Origin: Circinella minor
Lineage: Eukaryota; Mucoromycota; Mucoromycetes; Mucorales; Lichtheimiaceae
Assembly (NCBI GenBank): GCA_016758965.1
Contig: JAEPRB010000429.1
Coordinates: 1-22,747 of the forward strand
Reading direction: 5' to 3'
Length of the DNA stretch: 22,747 nucleotides
Below are positions 22,421-22,747 of the stretch, one piece after another. Positions within the stretch are counted from its first letter, which is position 1, and each line of letters opens with the position of its first letter. The translations under genes and the position numbers were made by a program. The notes beneath the pieces were generated by a model, which saw only the letters and a program-made list of their open reading frames with translations, was not told where the DNA came from and ran no database searches.

Positions 22421-22747
22421 CATGACAAACAAAGATTAAGTTGTGCCATTCCATCTTTACAACAATGTTGTCAACTGCAACTTTTTCACTTTTATTAAAA
22501 GTATTTACGCTTCGACAGACTCATAATACCATGACGCGAAAAATATGAAAATGGAAAAAGAACGTCCATTCCTTAAAGTAAAAAAAGTTGACTTTAGTGT
22601 AAATTCTACAGGAACTGAGGAATCTAGAGCAAATAAAGATTAAGTCGTGTCATTCCATCTCCATGACAATGTCACCACTGTGACTTTTTCACTTTTATTA
22701 AACCCATTCACGCTTTTGACACTTCCATAGTAACATAAAACTAGAAA
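22223..22747. repeat. Tandem array of about 204-215 bp units
   Basis: Units begin at about 22223, 22438 and 22642 (AAGCCGTGTC, AAGTTGTGCC, AAGTCGTGTC), giving periods of 215 and 204 bases; the third is cut by the window end. Each unit shares TCATTCCATNTCCATGACAATG-like, CACTTTTATTAAA and CGCTT blocks. The first two also share GACAGACTCATAATACCATG-like and GTAAATTCTACAGGAACTGA blocks. Units differ by many substitutions, so the array is not freshly amplified. A palindrome ACTTTTA-T-TAAAAGT is complete in units one and two. Confidence 0.85.

Noticed and set aside
1..22747. Whole window as one giant transposon with inverted termini
   Set aside because: No transposase, integrase, polymerase or recombinase is encoded, and the contents are conserved host genes; the inverted repeats alone do not support it.
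1..22747. tRNA genes, rRNA and CRISPR arrays
   Set aside because: Scanning both strands by eye for the tRNA B-box, rRNA landmarks and regularly spaced short repeats gave nothing convincing.

Overview
The window looks like nuclear DNA from a filamentous fungus, most likely an early-diverging lineage such as Mucoromycota. It is AT-rich, full of homopolymer and dinucleotide runs, and its protein-coding genes are cut by many short GT-AG introns (about 60-225 bp). Start codons sit in A-rich contexts (runs of A directly before ATG). The genus is an inference from style and gene content; nothing here fixes it.

Layout, left to right. (1) 1-345 is one arm of a long inverted repeat whose partner lies at 22070-22420. 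(2) 1338-2381 (+) is a complete two-exon myo-inositol oxygenase gene. (3) 2907-3682 (+) is the 5'-truncated, nonsense-riddled C-terminal half of a flavin-dependent (FMO/Baeyer-Villiger type) monooxygenase. (4) 4217-8075 (+) is a complete 12-exon NOC3 gene for a nucleolar ribosome-biogenesis and replication factor. (5) 8730-10991 (+) is a complete five-exon PGS1 gene for mitochondrial phosphatidylglycerophosphate synthase. (6) 10992-14865 is gene-poor, but holds a tiny two-exon gene on the minus strand (12325-12569) encoding a 42-residue protein with an exact CCHC zinc-knuckle spacing. (7) 14866-19157 (-) is a complete 14-exon gene for a cytosolic GH20 beta-N-acetylhexosaminidase of the hexosaminidase-D-like type. 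(8) 20454-21075 (+) is a broken NmrA-like NAD(P)-binding protein relic. (9) 22070-22747 is the second arm of the inverted repeat, running into a short tandem array of roughly 204-215 bp units that continues off the right edge.

The four intact large genes are unrelated housekeeping or metabolic functions (inositol catabolism, 60S ribosome assembly, cardiolipin precursor synthesis, glycan turnover). They do not form an obvious cluster or operon-like system. All exon junctions given were derived by reading frame and GT-AG rule, and each model keeps frame from ATG to stop.

I did not find a convincing new multi-gene system. The most notable things are the inverted flanking repeats with tandem units, the zinc-knuckle microprotein gene, two decayed redox genes lying nearest the repeat-bearing ends, and a local cluster of TACGTA palindromes around one of them. 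The repeats at both edges may simply be why the sequence ends where it does.
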